Source: Halobacillus massiliensis | GTDB taxonomy: Bacteria > Bacillota > Bacilli > Bacillales > Halobacillaceae | Length of the DNA stretch: 64,000 nt | NCBI RefSeq assembly: GCF_900166625.1 | Contig: NZ_LT800499.1 | Span: 2,004,115-2,068,114 of the forward strand | Direction: 5' to 3' | In this document: piece after piece, positions 44,447 to 53,495 of the stretch | Layout: each line of letters begins with the position of its first letter | Numbering within the stretch: the stretch's first letter is position 1 | Position numbers and translations under genes: made by a program | Notes under the pieces: model-generated | Told to the model about the DNA's origin: nothing | The model's database searches: none | What the model saw: only the letters and a program-made list of their open reading frames with translations

Positions 44447-45060
44447 ACAAAAGGAATGGTGCAGTATTCTAGTCGGTCCTCCGTTCCCGAAGGCGGGCCT
44501 AAAAATCCGCCGAAGGGCACATCGATGAAGTTCCTTGTGCCGGCTTGAGGCGCCCAGCCTTGGGTCGGTGCTGGGAGTTAAGGTTGCAGGGCGATCCACA
44601 AAGGCATGTGGGCGTTGACCCAGCTTCCGCGGAGGCCCATCTTTGTAAGAGATCCTCTTGCCAGAGACTCTTATGAAATGGGGTATGAACCTACATTTTA
44701 CGGGGGGACCTGTAAAAGTAGCGTAGCCTGCCTTGAGTGGTTATTGAGGGGATTATAGTCATGAACAATTCATAATTCAGATGGCCACTGAAAAATGGAT
44801 TTTGTATACTATATGAAATCAGGACTGCAAAAGAGGCTAAGGAACGGCCAAAGACTGTTGGGGAAATCCCCTAGACTGTTCATAGCACATAACTAAGGAA
44901 TTATAGTACGGACTGAGTGGTAATCTAGTCCAGCTTGCGGAAACGGAGCTGATTTGGATTTAAAGGGGAACCGCCAGAGTGGTGACGCTCGGTATCCAAA
45001 TGGGAAAACCTACTAGACCTAAGCCGTAATTTTTACCTTATTTATGACCATTCCTTTCCT
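44447..45060 (+). ncRNA. ole: OLE (Ornate Large Extremophilic) RNA
   Basis: A 700-bp gap between ispA and the oapA gene holds no open frame but a GC-rich, highly structured sequence of about 610 bases. This is the known size and genomic setting of OLE RNA. It has many conserved-looking hairpins, e.g. CCGCCGAAGGGC and AGGCGCCCAGCCTTGGGTCGG. Its ends pair perfectly: 44450-44460 with 45047-45057 (11 bp). In Halalkalibacterium halodurans OLE RNA forms a membrane-associated ribonucleoprotein with OapA and OapB and is needed for tolerance of cold, ethanol and excess magnesium. The exact 5' and 3' ends here are inferred from the terminal helix. Confidence 0.93.
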
Positions 45061-45089
45061 ACATACTATTTATTAAATTGAGGTAATGA

Positions 45090-45689
45090 ATGAATAATAA
45101 TTTAAAAAGATCAATTAAATTCAGTGTGAGTATTGCCGTTATCACTTTTGTGTTAGCGGCTATTTTTTCAATTGTGTCAAACTCGGTAATGAGTGGTGTA
45201 GCCTGGGGCATCGGCCTGATCATTGTATTTATCATTGTATTGACAGGTGTTGTTTTTGATATGCTAGGGATAGCAGCAACAGCTGCAGACGAACCGCCTT
45301 TTCATGCTATGGCCGCAGAAAAGATCCCAGGTGCCAAAGAAGCGATTATCATCGTTCGAAACGCGGACAGATTTGCAAGTTTTTGTAATGACGTAATAGG
45401 GGATATTTCTGGTATAGTAAGTGGGACGGCGTCTGCTGTTGTCGTTATTCAATTAGCTAATGCTTTAGGGTCATCTGATGGATCCGGCGTTCAGATCACT
45501 TTATCCGTATTACTCACAAGTATAGTGGCCGCTCTCACTGTTGGGGGTAAGGCCGTAGGGAAGTTTTTTGCGATTCATTCTTCAACAAAAATAATATTTG
45601 CAACAGCACGTGTAATTGCGTGGATTGAATCTAATTTAAAGATAAGAATTTTATCGGTTTCAACCAAATCCACACGAAAAACACGATAA
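45090..45689 (+). CDS. oapA: OLE-associated protein A (OapA)
   Basis: The 199-residue membrane protein has about four hydrophobic helices (about 8-30, 36-58, 108-130 and 138-158), with a charged segment between the second and third. The membrane region carries acidic residues (VVFDMLGIAATAADEPPFHAM), a noted feature of OapA, and the C-terminus is basic. It lies directly downstream of the OLE RNA. OapA binds OLE RNA and is related to DUF21/CorC-type magnesium transport proteins in part. TTGAGGTAATGA precedes the ATG at 45090. Confidence 0.93.
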   Translation: MNNNLKRSIKFSVSIAVITFVLAAIFSIVSNSVMSGVAWGIGLIIVFIIVLTGVVFDMLGIAATAADEPPFHAMAAEKIPGAKEAIIIVRNADRFASFCNDVIGDISGIVSGTASAVVVIQLANALGSSDGSGVQITLSVLLTSIVAALTVGGKAVGKFFAIHSSTKIIFATARVIAWIESNLKIRILSVSTKSTRKTR

Positions 45690-45706
45690 TATAAGGGGGT
45701 CCATTT

Positions 45707-47596
45707 ATGGATCTGTATAAAATTAAAGATCCTTCTTTTCTTAAGGATATGTCAATTGATCAGTTAAAAGAGTTATCTAATGATGTGCGAAAGTTTCTTA
45801 TTGAAAACCTTTCCGCTACCGGCGGACATTTAGGAGCAAACCTGGGAGTTGTCGAACTGACACTTGCCCTTCATAAAGTATATGAAAGCCCTAAGGATCG
45901 TTTTTTATTTGATGTGGGTCATCAATCTTATATCCATAAGATTTTAACAGGGCGTGCAGAAAAGTTTGATACACTGAGAAAGTATAAAGGACTGTGCGGC
46001 TTTCCTAAACGTAATGAGAGCGATCATGATATTTGGGAAACAGGCCATAGCTCCACATCGCTGTCAGCAGCAATGGGTATGGCAATTGCAAGAGACTTAA
46101 ATGATGAGAAGCATTCCATTATTCCAATCATTGGAGATGGAGCGCTTACAGGCGGAATGGCGCTTGAAGCTCTCAACCATATCGGGGATGAGAAAAAAAA
46201 TGTAACCGTTATCTTAAACGATAACGAAATGTCTATAGCACGTAATGTTGGTGCGCTTCACGGAGCCCTTGGCCGGATGAGGAGCGCTGGAAAGTATCAC
46301 AGGGCCAAAGACGATTTAGAATGGCTCCTTAAACGAATTCCTGCGGTCGGCGGCAAGCTGGCACAGGCGGCAGAACGATTAAAAGACAGTATGAAGTACT
46401 TTGTAGTTCCCGGCATGTTTTTTGAAGAGCTGGGTTTTACTTATTATGGACCCGTAGACGGGCATGATTATAATGATCTATTAGAGAATTTGAATTATGC
46501 TAAGAAAACAGAAGGACCTGTTATCATTCATGTGATTACTCAGAAAGGAAAAGGGTATCACCCAGCAGAATCCGACCTGAAAGACAAATGGCACGGAGTA
46601 GGTCCTTATAAAATTGAATCAGGTGAAAAAATTAAATCAGCTGAAGCACCACCCGCGTGGAGTGAGGTTATCAGTGAAACGCTAAGAAAAGAAGCCCGCA
46701 AAGATAAAAGAATAGTGGCGGTGACGCCTGCAATGGTGCTTGGCTCCAAACTGGAAAAGTTTCAAAAAGAGTTTCCATCAAGGCTGTTTGATGTCGGGAT
46801 AGCTGAACAGCATGCTACTACGATGTCGGCTGGACTTGCTACACAGGGGATGAAACCTTTTCTGGCAATATATTCAACATTTTTACAGCGTGGGTATGAT
46901 CAGGTCATTCACGATGTAGCACGACAAAATTTAAACGTAATGTTTGGCATTGACCGTGCGGGATTAGTTGGGGCAGACGGAGAAACACACCAGGGTGTAT
47001 TTGATGTAGCGTTTCTACGCTCCGTACCAAACATCGTTCTTATGATGCCTAAAGATGAAAATGAAGGCCAGAATATGGTTCATACAGCCGTTCATTATGA
47101 TGATGGTCCGATAGCCATTCGTTATCCACGTGGAAACGGCCTTGGTGTGAAAATGGATGATAAGCTTTCTCCAATTCCTATCGGAAGCTGGGAAGTACTA
47201 AGAGAAGGCACAGATGCAGTCATTTTAACTTTCGGGACAACGATTTCTCTAGCTTTAAAAGCCAGTGAGCAATTAAGCAAAGAGGGGTATTCTGTACGCG
47301 TAGTGAATGCAAGATTTATTAAACCAATGGATGAGGCAATGCTGCACGATATTATGAAAGAAAGCCTTCCCGTGCTGACGATCGAAGAAGCCGTGCTGCA
47401 AGGAGGATTTGGTTCAAGTATTTTAGAATTTAAATCTGACCACAACTATATTTCAATCGTGAAGCGCCTTGGGATTCCTGATCGGTTTATTGAGCACGGA
47501 ACCGTAGACAAGCTTCTTGAAGAAATCGGGCTAACCGAAGATACCGTGGTAAAAGAAATTAAAAATATGACAATGATGAAACAGCAGAGGGCATAG
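45707..47596 (+). CDS. dxs: 1-deoxy-D-xylulose-5-phosphate synthase
   Basis: The 629-residue thiamine-diphosphate enzyme makes the first intermediate of the MEP isoprenoid pathway. Conserved blocks are [33 protein letters not shown], the ThDP motif [16 protein letters not shown], and the transketolase-like [19 protein letters not shown]. It is 17 bases after oapA, so probably cotranscribed. Confidence 0.97.
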   Translation: MDLYKIKDPSFLKDMSIDQLKELSNDVRKFLIENLSATGGHLGANLGVVELTLALHKVYESPKDRFLFDVGHQSYIHKILTGRAEKFDTLRKYKGLCGFPKRNESDHDIWETGHSSTSLSAAMGMAIARDLNDEKHSIIPIIGDGALTGGMALEALNHIGDEKKNVTVILNDNEMSIARNVGALHGALGRMRSAGKYHRAKDDLEWLLKRIPAVGGKLAQAAERLKDSMKYFVVPGMFFEELGFTYYGPVDGHDYNDLLENLNYAKKTEGPVIIHVITQKGKGYHPAESDLKDKWHGVGPYKIESGEKIKSAEAPPAWSEVISETLRKEARKDKRIVAVTPAMVLGSKLEKFQKEFPSRLFDVGIAEQHATTMSAGLATQGMKPFLAIYSTFLQRGYDQVIHDVARQNLNVMFGIDRAGLVGADGETHQGVFDVAFLRSVPNIVLMMPKDENEGQNMVHTAVHYDDGPIAIRYPRGNGLGVKMDDKLSPIPIGSWEVLREGTDAVILTFGTTISLALKASEQLSKEGYSVRVVNARFIKPMDEAMLHDIMKESLPVLTIEEAVLQGGFGSSILEFKSDHNYISIVKRLGIPDRFIEHGTVDKLLEEIGLTEDTVVKEIKNMTMMKQQRA

Positions 47597-47602
47597 AAGT
47601 TT

Positions 47603-48424
47603 ATGGGAAAGAAAATAAGACTCGATGTTCTTCTCGTAGAGAGAGGACTTATTGAAACTAGAGAAAAAGCAAAACGGACGATTATGGCCGGTTTAGTGTT
47701 TGAAGGCCAGACGAGACTGGATAAACCGGGAGTAAAAGTAGAGGAAACAATCGATATTAAAATTAAGGGAAGACCCATTCCTTACGTAAGCAGAGGCGGT
47801 TTAAAGCTTGAAAAAGCTCTTAAAGAGTTTTCCATTGATTTAAAAGGGAAGAAAATGGTCGACATCGGTTCATCAACCGGCGGATTTACAGACTGCGCCC
47901 TTCAAAATGGCGTGAGCTTAAGTTATGCCATTGATGTCGGCTATAACCAGCTCGATTGGAAACTAAGAAATCACGATCAGGTCGTCGTTATGGAGCGCAC
48001 GAATTTTCGCTATGTAACCGCTGATGACCTTGTTCATGGAAAGCCTGAGTTTGCATCTATTGACGTTTCCTTTATATCCTTAAAACTTATCCTTCCTGTT
48101 CTAGCGAATTTGTTAAAGGAAGGCAGTGACATAGTTGCCTTAATTAAACCGCAATTTGAAGCAGGAAGAGAACTGGTTGGCAAAAAGGGGATTGTTCGTG
48201 AAGCAAAAGTTCACCGGCAGGTAGTGGAGGAAATTTTAAGCTTTTCCATGGAAAAAGGCTATTGTGTCCATGGATTAACTTACTCTCCTATTACCGGCGG
48301 AGATGGGAATATTGAATTTTTAGTTCATCTTCATTACCCTGGAACAGGAGAAGAAGGAAAGATGCTTCCACAGGTAAATACCCGGGAAGTTATTGAAGAG
48401 GCACATGCTTCGCTGAAAAAATGA
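47603..48424 (+). CDS. tlyA: TlyA-type rRNA 2'-O-methyltransferase
   Basis: The 273-residue protein has an N-terminal S4 RNA-binding domain (RLDVLLVERGLIETREKAKR) and an FtsJ/RrmJ-type Rossmann methyltransferase domain with SAM motif DIGSSTGGFTDCALQNG. TlyA methylates 16S and/or 23S rRNA. In Bacillus the gene is yqxC, between dxs and argR. It is 6 bases after dxs. Confidence 0.94.
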   Translation: MGKKIRLDVLLVERGLIETREKAKRTIMAGLVFEGQTRLDKPGVKVEETIDIKIKGRPIPYVSRGGLKLEKALKEFSIDLKGKKMVDIGSSTGGFTDCALQNGVSLSYAIDVGYNQLDWKLRNHDQVVVMERTNFRYVTADDLVHGKPEFASIDVSFISLKLILPVLANLLKEGSDIVALIKPQFEAGRELVGKKGIVREAKVHRQVVEEILSFSMEKGYCVHGLTYSPITGGDGNIEFLVHLHYPGTGEEGKMLPQVNTREVIEEAHASLKK

Positions 48425-48435
48425 ACAAACTGATG

Positions 48436-48470
48436 AATAGAGAGACTAGCCTTTAGTCTCTCTATTGTTT
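48436..48470 (+). terminator. tlyA terminator
   Basis: A 13-bp perfect stem (48436-48448 with 48454-48466) has a 5-nt loop and only a short T-rich tail (GTTT). It directly precedes the argR ribosome binding site. Confidence 0.75.
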
Positions 48471-48486
48471 AGTAAGGAGGGTGACC

Positions 48487-48936
48487 ATGAATAAAGGTCA
48501 GCGACACATAAAAATACGTGAATTAATTACAAACGATGATATTGAGACACAGGATGAGCTTGTCGACCGTTTAAAAGGAATGGGGTATAATGTCACACAA
48601 GCCACAGTATCACGTGATATTAAAGAACTTCATTTAGTAAAGGTGCCGATGATGGATGGGCGCTATAAATACAGTCTACCTGCCGATCAGCGGTTTAATC
48701 CGCTTGAGAAGCTAAAGAGGCTGATGATGGACGCCTTTGTAAGTATAGACCGTGCCGGGCATTTTATCATTTTAAAAACCCTCCCTGGAAATGCTAATGC
48801 TGTAGGAGCTTTAATTGATAACCTTGAATGGGAAGAAATTATGGGTACAATTTGCGGAGATGACACATGCTTGATCATATGTCGAAGCCAGGAACAGACA
48901 GAAAGCATTAGTGATCAATTATTAAATATGTTATAA
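48487..48936 (+). CDS. argR: Arginine repressor/activator ArgR (AhrC)
   Basis: The 149-residue regulator has an N-terminal winged helix ([29 protein letters not shown]) and a C-terminal hexamerisation/arginine-binding domain ([27 protein letters not shown]). I chose ATG 48487, preceded by AAGGAGG. The GTG at 48481 lies against that site. The length equals that of B. subtilis AhrC. Confidence 0.97.
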   Translation: MNKGQRHIKIRELITNDDIETQDELVDRLKGMGYNVTQATVSRDIKELHLVKVPMMDGRYKYSLPADQRFNPLEKLKRLMMDAFVSIDRAGHFIILKTLPGNANAVGALIDNLEWEEIMGTICGDDTCLIICRSQEQTESISDQLLNML

Positions 48937-48955
48937 AACCGAGGTGACTCGCTAC

Positions 48956-50686
48956 ATGCTAACAGAATTATCGATTAAAGACTTTGCGATAATTGATGAA
49001 GTTTCTATTACATTTAACGAAGGACTTACCGTATTGACAGGAGAAACAGGGGCAGGAAAATCAATCATTATTGATGCCATCCAGCTTCTGTCAGGGTCCA
49101 GAGGTTCTGTGGAGTTTGTACGACATGGTACAAATAAAGCCTCAATTGAAGGCTTGTTTTCCATTGCAGCGAATCATCCTGTTTATCAAAAAGGAGAAGA
49201 GTTCGGGATTGAAATTGAAGAAGACGGTATGGTCGTACTTCAAAGGACCATCACAAGTCAGGGGAAAAGCATCTGCCGCATAAACGGCAAGCTTGTAACC
49301 CTTGCCATTCTCAGGGAGTTCGGGCGCTCGCTTATTGATATTCACTCCCAGCATGAAACTCAGTCACTAATGGATTCTGACCGGCATATAGAACTGCTCG
49401 ACCTCTACGCAAGCCGTGAATTAAAACGTACGAAAGAAGAGTATAAAAAATCCTATCATGAGTTTCTGTCACTTAGAAAGCGTTTTAAAGAACTAGGTGA
49501 AAATGAGCAGGAAATGGCCCAGCGCCTTGATTTGCTTGGGTTTCAGCTGAGAGAGCTTCAGCAGGCTGAATTAAAGCCGTTAGAAGACGAAGAGCTTGAA
49601 GAAGAACGAAAAAAATTGCTGAACTACGAAAAACTTTATAAGGGCATTCATGATTCTTATTATTCCCTTTACGGCGAGCAAAAAGGATTGGATTGGCTGA
49701 GTCATTCTATGGCCGCTCTAGAAAGCGCCGCAGAGTATGAAGAACAGACAAAGAAACTTTCCGAAGAGCTGACAAATGCCTACTACATAATTGAAGAAAT
49801 ATCTTTTCAATTAAGCATGCAAATGTCTGATCTTGAGTTCGATCCGGAGCGTTTAAACCAGATTGAATCCCGTCTTGACGAAATTAACAGACTGAAGAAA
49901 AAATATGGGGCTTCCGTTGAAGATATGCTCGAGTATGTTTCTAAAATTGAAGAAGAAATTGAAGAAATCACCAACAAAGATCTTCACCTTAACCGACTTG
50001 AGGAAAGAATTCTAGAAGCTGGAAAAGATGCTGTTATTGAAGCAAAGCATCTTCATGAGATCAGGAAAAAATCAGCTGGGAAATTGTCAAAGTCTATTTC
50101 CAGGGAATTAAAAGATCTCTATTTAGAAAAGGCTGCCTTTGAAGTGGATTTCTCATTTAGAGAAGGGAAAGAACAGGATCCAGAGCTGGATGGTCAGAAG
50201 GTTCAGCTGAATAAAAATGGAATCGATACGGTTACTTTTTTAATTACCACAAACCCGGGTGAACCTTTAAAAGAAATTCACAAAACAGCATCCGGCGGTG
50301 AACTATCGAGGATCATGCTCGCTTTAAAACACATTTTCTCCAGACATCAGGGTGTTACAAGTGTTATCTTTGATGAAGTTGATACAGGAGTAAGCGGCCG
50401 TGTAGCACAGGCGATTGCGGAAAAAATTTACGGCATCTCTGAAGGATCTCAAGTATTATGTATATCTCATCTGCCGCAGGTCGCTGCCATGTCGGATACA
50501 CATATAAGAATTGAAAAACAAGTTAAAAATAACCGGACATCTACAAAAGTTTATGAATTGGCTAAAGATGAAAAAGCTGACGAAATCTCAAGGATGATCA
50601 CAGGAGCTGAACTCACTGAAACTACGCTTGATCATGCCAGAGAGCTTTTAGCCTTAGCAGAAAAGCACAAAACTTTGACTTCGTAG
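48956..50686 (+). CDS. recN: DNA repair protein RecN
   Basis: The 576-residue SMC-like ATPase acts in recombinational repair. Walker A is GETGAGKSIIIDAIQLL, and the C-terminal signature ASGGELSRIMLALK and Walker B VIFDEVDTGVSG flank a long coiled coil (about 150-370). ATG 48956 follows GAGGTGAC. It lies 19 bases after argR. Confidence 0.97.
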   Translation: MLTELSIKDFAIIDEVSITFNEGLTVLTGETGAGKSIIIDAIQLLSGSRGSVEFVRHGTNKASIEGLFSIAANHPVYQKGEEFGIEIEEDGMVVLQRTITSQGKSICRINGKLVTLAILREFGRSLIDIHSQHETQSLMDSDRHIELLDLYASRELKRTKEEYKKSYHEFLSLRKRFKELGENEQEMAQRLDLLGFQLRELQQAELKPLEDEELEEERKKLLNYEKLYKGIHDSYYSLYGEQKGLDWLSHSMAALESAAEYEEQTKKLSEELTNAYYIIEEISFQLSMQMSDLEFDPERLNQIESRLDEINRLKKKYGASVEDMLEYVSKIEEEIEEITNKDLHLNRLEERILEAGKDAVIEAKHLHEIRKKSAGKLSKSISRELKDLYLEKAAFEVDFSFREGKEQDPELDGQKVQLNKNGIDTVTFLITTNPGEPLKEIHKTASGGELSRIMLALKHIFSRHQGVTSVIFDEVDTGVSGRVAQAIAEKIYGISEGSQVLCISHLPQVAAMSDTHIRIEKQVKNNRTSTKVYELAKDEKADEISRMITGAELTETTLDHARELLALAEKHKTLTS

Positions 50687-50713
50687 AACGCATGAATTAT
50701 TCATGCGTTTTTT
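50687..50713 (+). terminator. recN terminator
   Basis: A 10-bp stem (AACGCATGAA with TTCATGCGTT), a 3-nt loop and a T run follow the recN stop codon. Confidence 0.88.
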
Positions 50714-50720
50714 CTTTTGG

Positions 50721-50751
50721 TGAATGTTTCAAGGTAAGGGAAAGCATCCTA
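50721..50751 (+). promoter_or_regulatory. Sigma-G/F-like promoter of spoIVB
   Basis: TGAATG (50721-50726), 18 bases and CATCCTA (50745-50751) match the forespore sigma-G pattern GnATA-N17-18-CATnnTA with one mismatch. spoIVB is transcribed in the forespore by sigma-G and sigma-F in B. subtilis. Confidence 0.65.
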
Positions 50752-50848
50752 TAATTTCTGTGATTATGCTCGTTTAAAAAACTGTCAGGAAGCCAACATT
50801 ATAAGTAAGCCAATTGATTGGTTCAGGAGTAAAAAAGGAGTGTTACCA

Positions 50849-52090
50849 TTGTTTCAAAAAGACCATGTCAAGTATTTATGTGGCTCCATACTCCTGTTGA
50901 TGATGCTTATCATACCATTCTTATCCCCACTTCAAGAGTATATATCCATTCCAAAAGAAGTGAGAATTTCCATTTCTCAGCCGGTTATGGCCAGTGAAAA
51001 TCCGGTCCCGGCATTTTCTTCCAAAGAAATGGACGTAGCAACGGATTCCGTCTTTCATGAATATGCAGGACTTCCTATAAAGAAAACGGAAATGAAGCCA
51101 GTAAAAGACTTACGTTTAATACCTGGCGGGCATTCAGTAGGAGTTGAACTGCAGACAAAAGGAGTTCTTGTCGTCGGACATCACCTTGTTAGTGAAAATA
51201 ATGAAAGGCAGACATCACCGGGAGAGAATGCAGATATTCAAATCGGAGACATTCTTTTAACAGGTAATGGCAAAGAATTAAACCATATGGAAGATTTATC
51301 TTCCCTGGTTGATCAGTCAGGAAGAAATAATAAAGACATCACATTTAAAGTAAAAAGAGGCGGAGATACATTTGAAACCTCAATCACCCCGACTATAAAT
51401 AAGCAGGACAATGAATATCAGATCGGTTTATACGTCAGGGATTCAGCTGCCGGGATTGGTACTATGACTTTTTATGATCCAATATCGAAAAAATATGGCG
51501 CTCTTGGTCATGTAATTGCCGATATGGATACGAAGAAGCCAATTGAAATTCATGAGGGCACAATTGTTAATTCCCGAGTCACTTCTATTGAAAAAGGCGG
51601 ACAGGGCGTACCGGGTGAAAAGAAAGCTGAGTTTTCCCTTACAGATGACCGCATGGGAACGATCGCAAAAAACAGTTCTTTCGGAGTATTTGGTGACTTG
51701 GAAACTCCAATTATAAATAAAAAGTATCAAAAAGGACTTCCAATTGGATATGCGGAAGAGGTAAAAGAAGGACCAGCAGAAATATTAACTGTGCTTAAAG
51801 GAGATAAACTTGAGTCTTTTGATGTGGAAATTGTTCGCAATATGCCAAAAGATTCCCCCGTAACTAAAGGAATGATTATAAAGATCACAGATCCAGAGCT
51901 TCTTGATAAAACGGGAGGTATTGTTCAGGGAATGAGCGGCAGCCCAATTATCCAGGATGGTAAAATTATCGGTGCTGTAACTCATGTTTTTGTAAACGAC
52001 CCCACTTCCGGGTATGGTGTCCATATTGAATGGATGCTTAAAGAAGCAGGAATTGATGTTTACGAAAATAACAAGCAAAAAGCAAGTTAA
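50849..52090 (+). CDS. spoIVB: SpoIVB serine peptidase
   Basis: The 413-residue protein has one N-terminal membrane segment (about 8-25), a PDZ domain (about 105-180) and an SA-clan peptidase domain. The probable catalytic His221 is in ALGHVIAD and Ser363 in GMSGSP. SpoIVB is made in the forespore, secreted across its membrane and triggers pro-sigma-K activation by SpoIVFA/FB. Start is TTG 50849 after AAAAGGAG. The GTG at 50840 abuts that site. Confidence 0.96.
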   Translation: MFQKDHVKYLCGSILLLMMLIIPFLSPLQEYISIPKEVRISISQPVMASENPVPAFSSKEMDVATDSVFHEYAGLPIKKTEMKPVKDLRLIPGGHSVGVELQTKGVLVVGHHLVSENNERQTSPGENADIQIGDILLTGNGKELNHMEDLSSLVDQSGRNNKDITFKVKRGGDTFETSITPTINKQDNEYQIGLYVRDSAAGIGTMTFYDPISKKYGALGHVIADMDTKKPIEIHEGTIVNSRVTSIEKGGQGVPGEKKAEFSLTDDRMGTIAKNSSFGVFGDLETPIINKKYQKGLPIGYAEEVKEGPAEILTVLKGDKLESFDVEIVRNMPKDSPVTKGMIIKITDPELLDKTGGIVQGMSGSPIIQDGKIIGAVTHVFVNDPTSGYGVHIEWMLKEAGIDVYENNKQKAS

Positions 52091-52094
52091 TCAT

Positions 52095-52128
52095 TAGCTG
52101 TCGAGAAAACGTCGACAGCTATTTTTTT
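52095..52128 (+). terminator. spoIVB terminator
   Basis: A 9-bp perfect stem (AGCTGTCGA with TCGACAGCT) is followed by seven T residues. Confidence 0.9.
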
Positions 52129-52178
52129 GTAAATAAATTTCTCTAATTGTGATGTACTATTGAACACCATGTAACTAA

Positions 52179-52195
52179 TTCGACAAATTTCGACA
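52179..52195. promoter_or_regulatory. Tandem Spo0A boxes upstream of spo0A
   Basis: Two TTCGACA sites (52179-52185 and 52189-52195), each a perfect match to the 0A box (TGTCGAA on the other strand), stand exactly 10 bases apart, one helical turn. They may allow Spo0A to control its own gene. Confidence 0.65.
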
Positions 52196-52272
52196 TATAC
52201 TAATTAACTTATGTTGAATTTTATCGAATAACAAAGAAAACAAGAGTAAATGAAAGCATTTTAAAGATAACC

Positions 52273-52301
52273 TTATTTTTTGTAAAAATATTTGCTATAA
52301 T
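52273..52301 (+). promoter_or_regulatory. Candidate vegetative sigma-A promoter of spo0A
   Basis: TTATTT (52273-52278), 17 bases and TATAAT (52296-52301) with extended -10 TG at 52293-52294. This corresponds in position to the vegetative promoter known in B. subtilis. Confidence 0.5.
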
Positions 52302-52303
52302 AA

Positions 52304-52332
52304 AAAGGGTTACAATTGTTAATGTCGAATTA
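52304..52332 (+). promoter_or_regulatory. Sigma-H-like promoter of spo0A with overlapping 0A box
   Basis: AAAGGGTTA (52304-52312), 11 bases, GTCGAATTA (52324-52332) fit the sigma-H pattern with one mismatch. The -10 overlaps a TGTCGAA 0A box (52323-52329). B. subtilis spo0A has a sigma-H promoter used at sporulation onset. Confidence 0.65.
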
Positions 52333-52377
52333 GTTATAAACAGGGACAGGATAAATCTGTAAGGAGGAAGGAAATAA

Positions 52378-53160
52378 ATGGATAAAATAAAGGTTTGTTT
52401 AGCAGATGATAATCGTGAGCTCGTGAGGTTGCTTGAGGAATATTTTACAGATGCACAGGGAATTGAAGTGATTGGAACAGCATATAACGGCAGGGACTGT
52501 CTGGAAATGCTGAAATCTAAGGATCCTGATGTCCTGATTCTTGATATCATAATGCCTCATGTAGATGGACTTGCTGTGCTGCAGGAGCTAAACGGCAAAG
52601 CGAACTCACCTGAAGTCATCATGCTGACTGCATTTGGACAAGAAGAAGTAACTAAAAAGGCTGTAGAGCTTGGAGCAGCTTACTTCATGATGAAACCTTT
52701 TGATTTAGATCATTTATGTGAGCAGGTCCGACAAATCAAGCATGTAGGAGATCCAATCAACCGTGCGATGGGCAGCAGCTATACGAAGTCGAAAAAGCCG
52801 GATCTTGATACAAGTATTACCCATATCATACACGAAGTTGGAGTGCCAGCCCACATTAAAGGCTACCTTTATTTAAGGGAAGCTATCACGATGGTTTATA
52901 ATGATATCGATTTGCTTGGATCGATCACTAAAGTCCTTTATCCTGATATTGCTTCTAAATATAATACGACTGCCTCCCGTGTCGAAAGAGCTATCCGGCA
53001 TGCAATTGAAGTCGCCTGGAACCGTGGTAATATCGATGCTATTTCCTCCTTATTTGGTTATACGATTTCTTCTACAAAAGCTAAGCCGACAAACAGTGAA
53101 TTTATTGCGATGGTAGCAGATCGCTTAAGACTGGAGCATAAAGCAGCCTCTTCTTTGTAA
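52378..53160 (+). CDS. spo0A: Sporulation master regulator Spo0A
   Basis: The 260-residue response regulator has a receiver domain with acidic pocket ([10 protein letters not shown]) and phosphoacceptor Asp56 in [12 protein letters not shown]. The C-terminal DNA-binding domain includes the conserved recognition region ([22 protein letters not shown]). The ribosome binding site is AAGGAGGAAGG. Its position after spoIVB and the numbering of Asp56 equal those of B. subtilis. Confidence 0.98.
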   Translation: MDKIKVCLADDNRELVRLLEEYFTDAQGIEVIGTAYNGRDCLEMLKSKDPDVLILDIIMPHVDGLAVLQELNGKANSPEVIMLTAFGQEEVTKKAVELGAAYFMMKPFDLDHLCEQVRQIKHVGDPINRAMGSSYTKSKKPDLDTSITHIIHEVGVPAHIKGYLYLREAITMVYNDIDLLGSITKVLYPDIASKYNTTASRVERAIRHAIEVAWNRGNIDAISSLFGYTISSTKAKPTNSEFIAMVADRLRLEHKAASSL

Positions 53161-53172
53161 GAGGCTTTTTTG
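53146..53172 (+). terminator. spo0A terminator
   Basis: A 7-bp stem (GCCTCTT with AAGAGGC) with six T residues begins before the spo0A stop codon. Confidence 0.85.
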
Positions 53173-53495
53173 TTTGCAAAAATAACCTTATATGAGAAAG
53201 GAATCAAGAAATTTTTCAGGGAGATAGAGCCAGGGACAAGATGTACGAGTATTGAGTAACAGGAGTAAGCTCACTGTCTTGATGTGTAAAGCAAGTAGAT
53301 ATCACAATCTGTTTTGTGAAAATGGAAATATGAGCGTCTATTCCAAAATGAATCTGTATGGAGAAAATTCCTAAAGCTGAACTCCGAGTGAATTGGGAGC
53401 TTATTTATCCAGTTTAGATATTATTTCATCTTCTTGTCGGATTATGTTACAATTCTTAATTATTAAACACTTTAGCAAAATAGGGAGTTGTACAT
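53173..53495. other. Intergenic region upstream of aspartokinase gene
   Basis: This 320-bp stretch has no open frame and only a few short inverted repeats (e.g. CTCC/GGAG near 53380-53400). I find a plausible extended -10, TGTTACAAT (53445-53453), about 43 bases before the aspartokinase start. A lysine riboswitch is not convincing. The remainder shows nothing I can name. Confidence 0.45.

Noticed and set aside
53173-53495. Possible lysine riboswitch before the aspartokinase gene
   Set aside because: AGATAGAG and GAGTAT resemble parts of the L-box, but the core GCCGAAG and the remaining conserved stems are missing, and the likely promoter lies downstream of this region.
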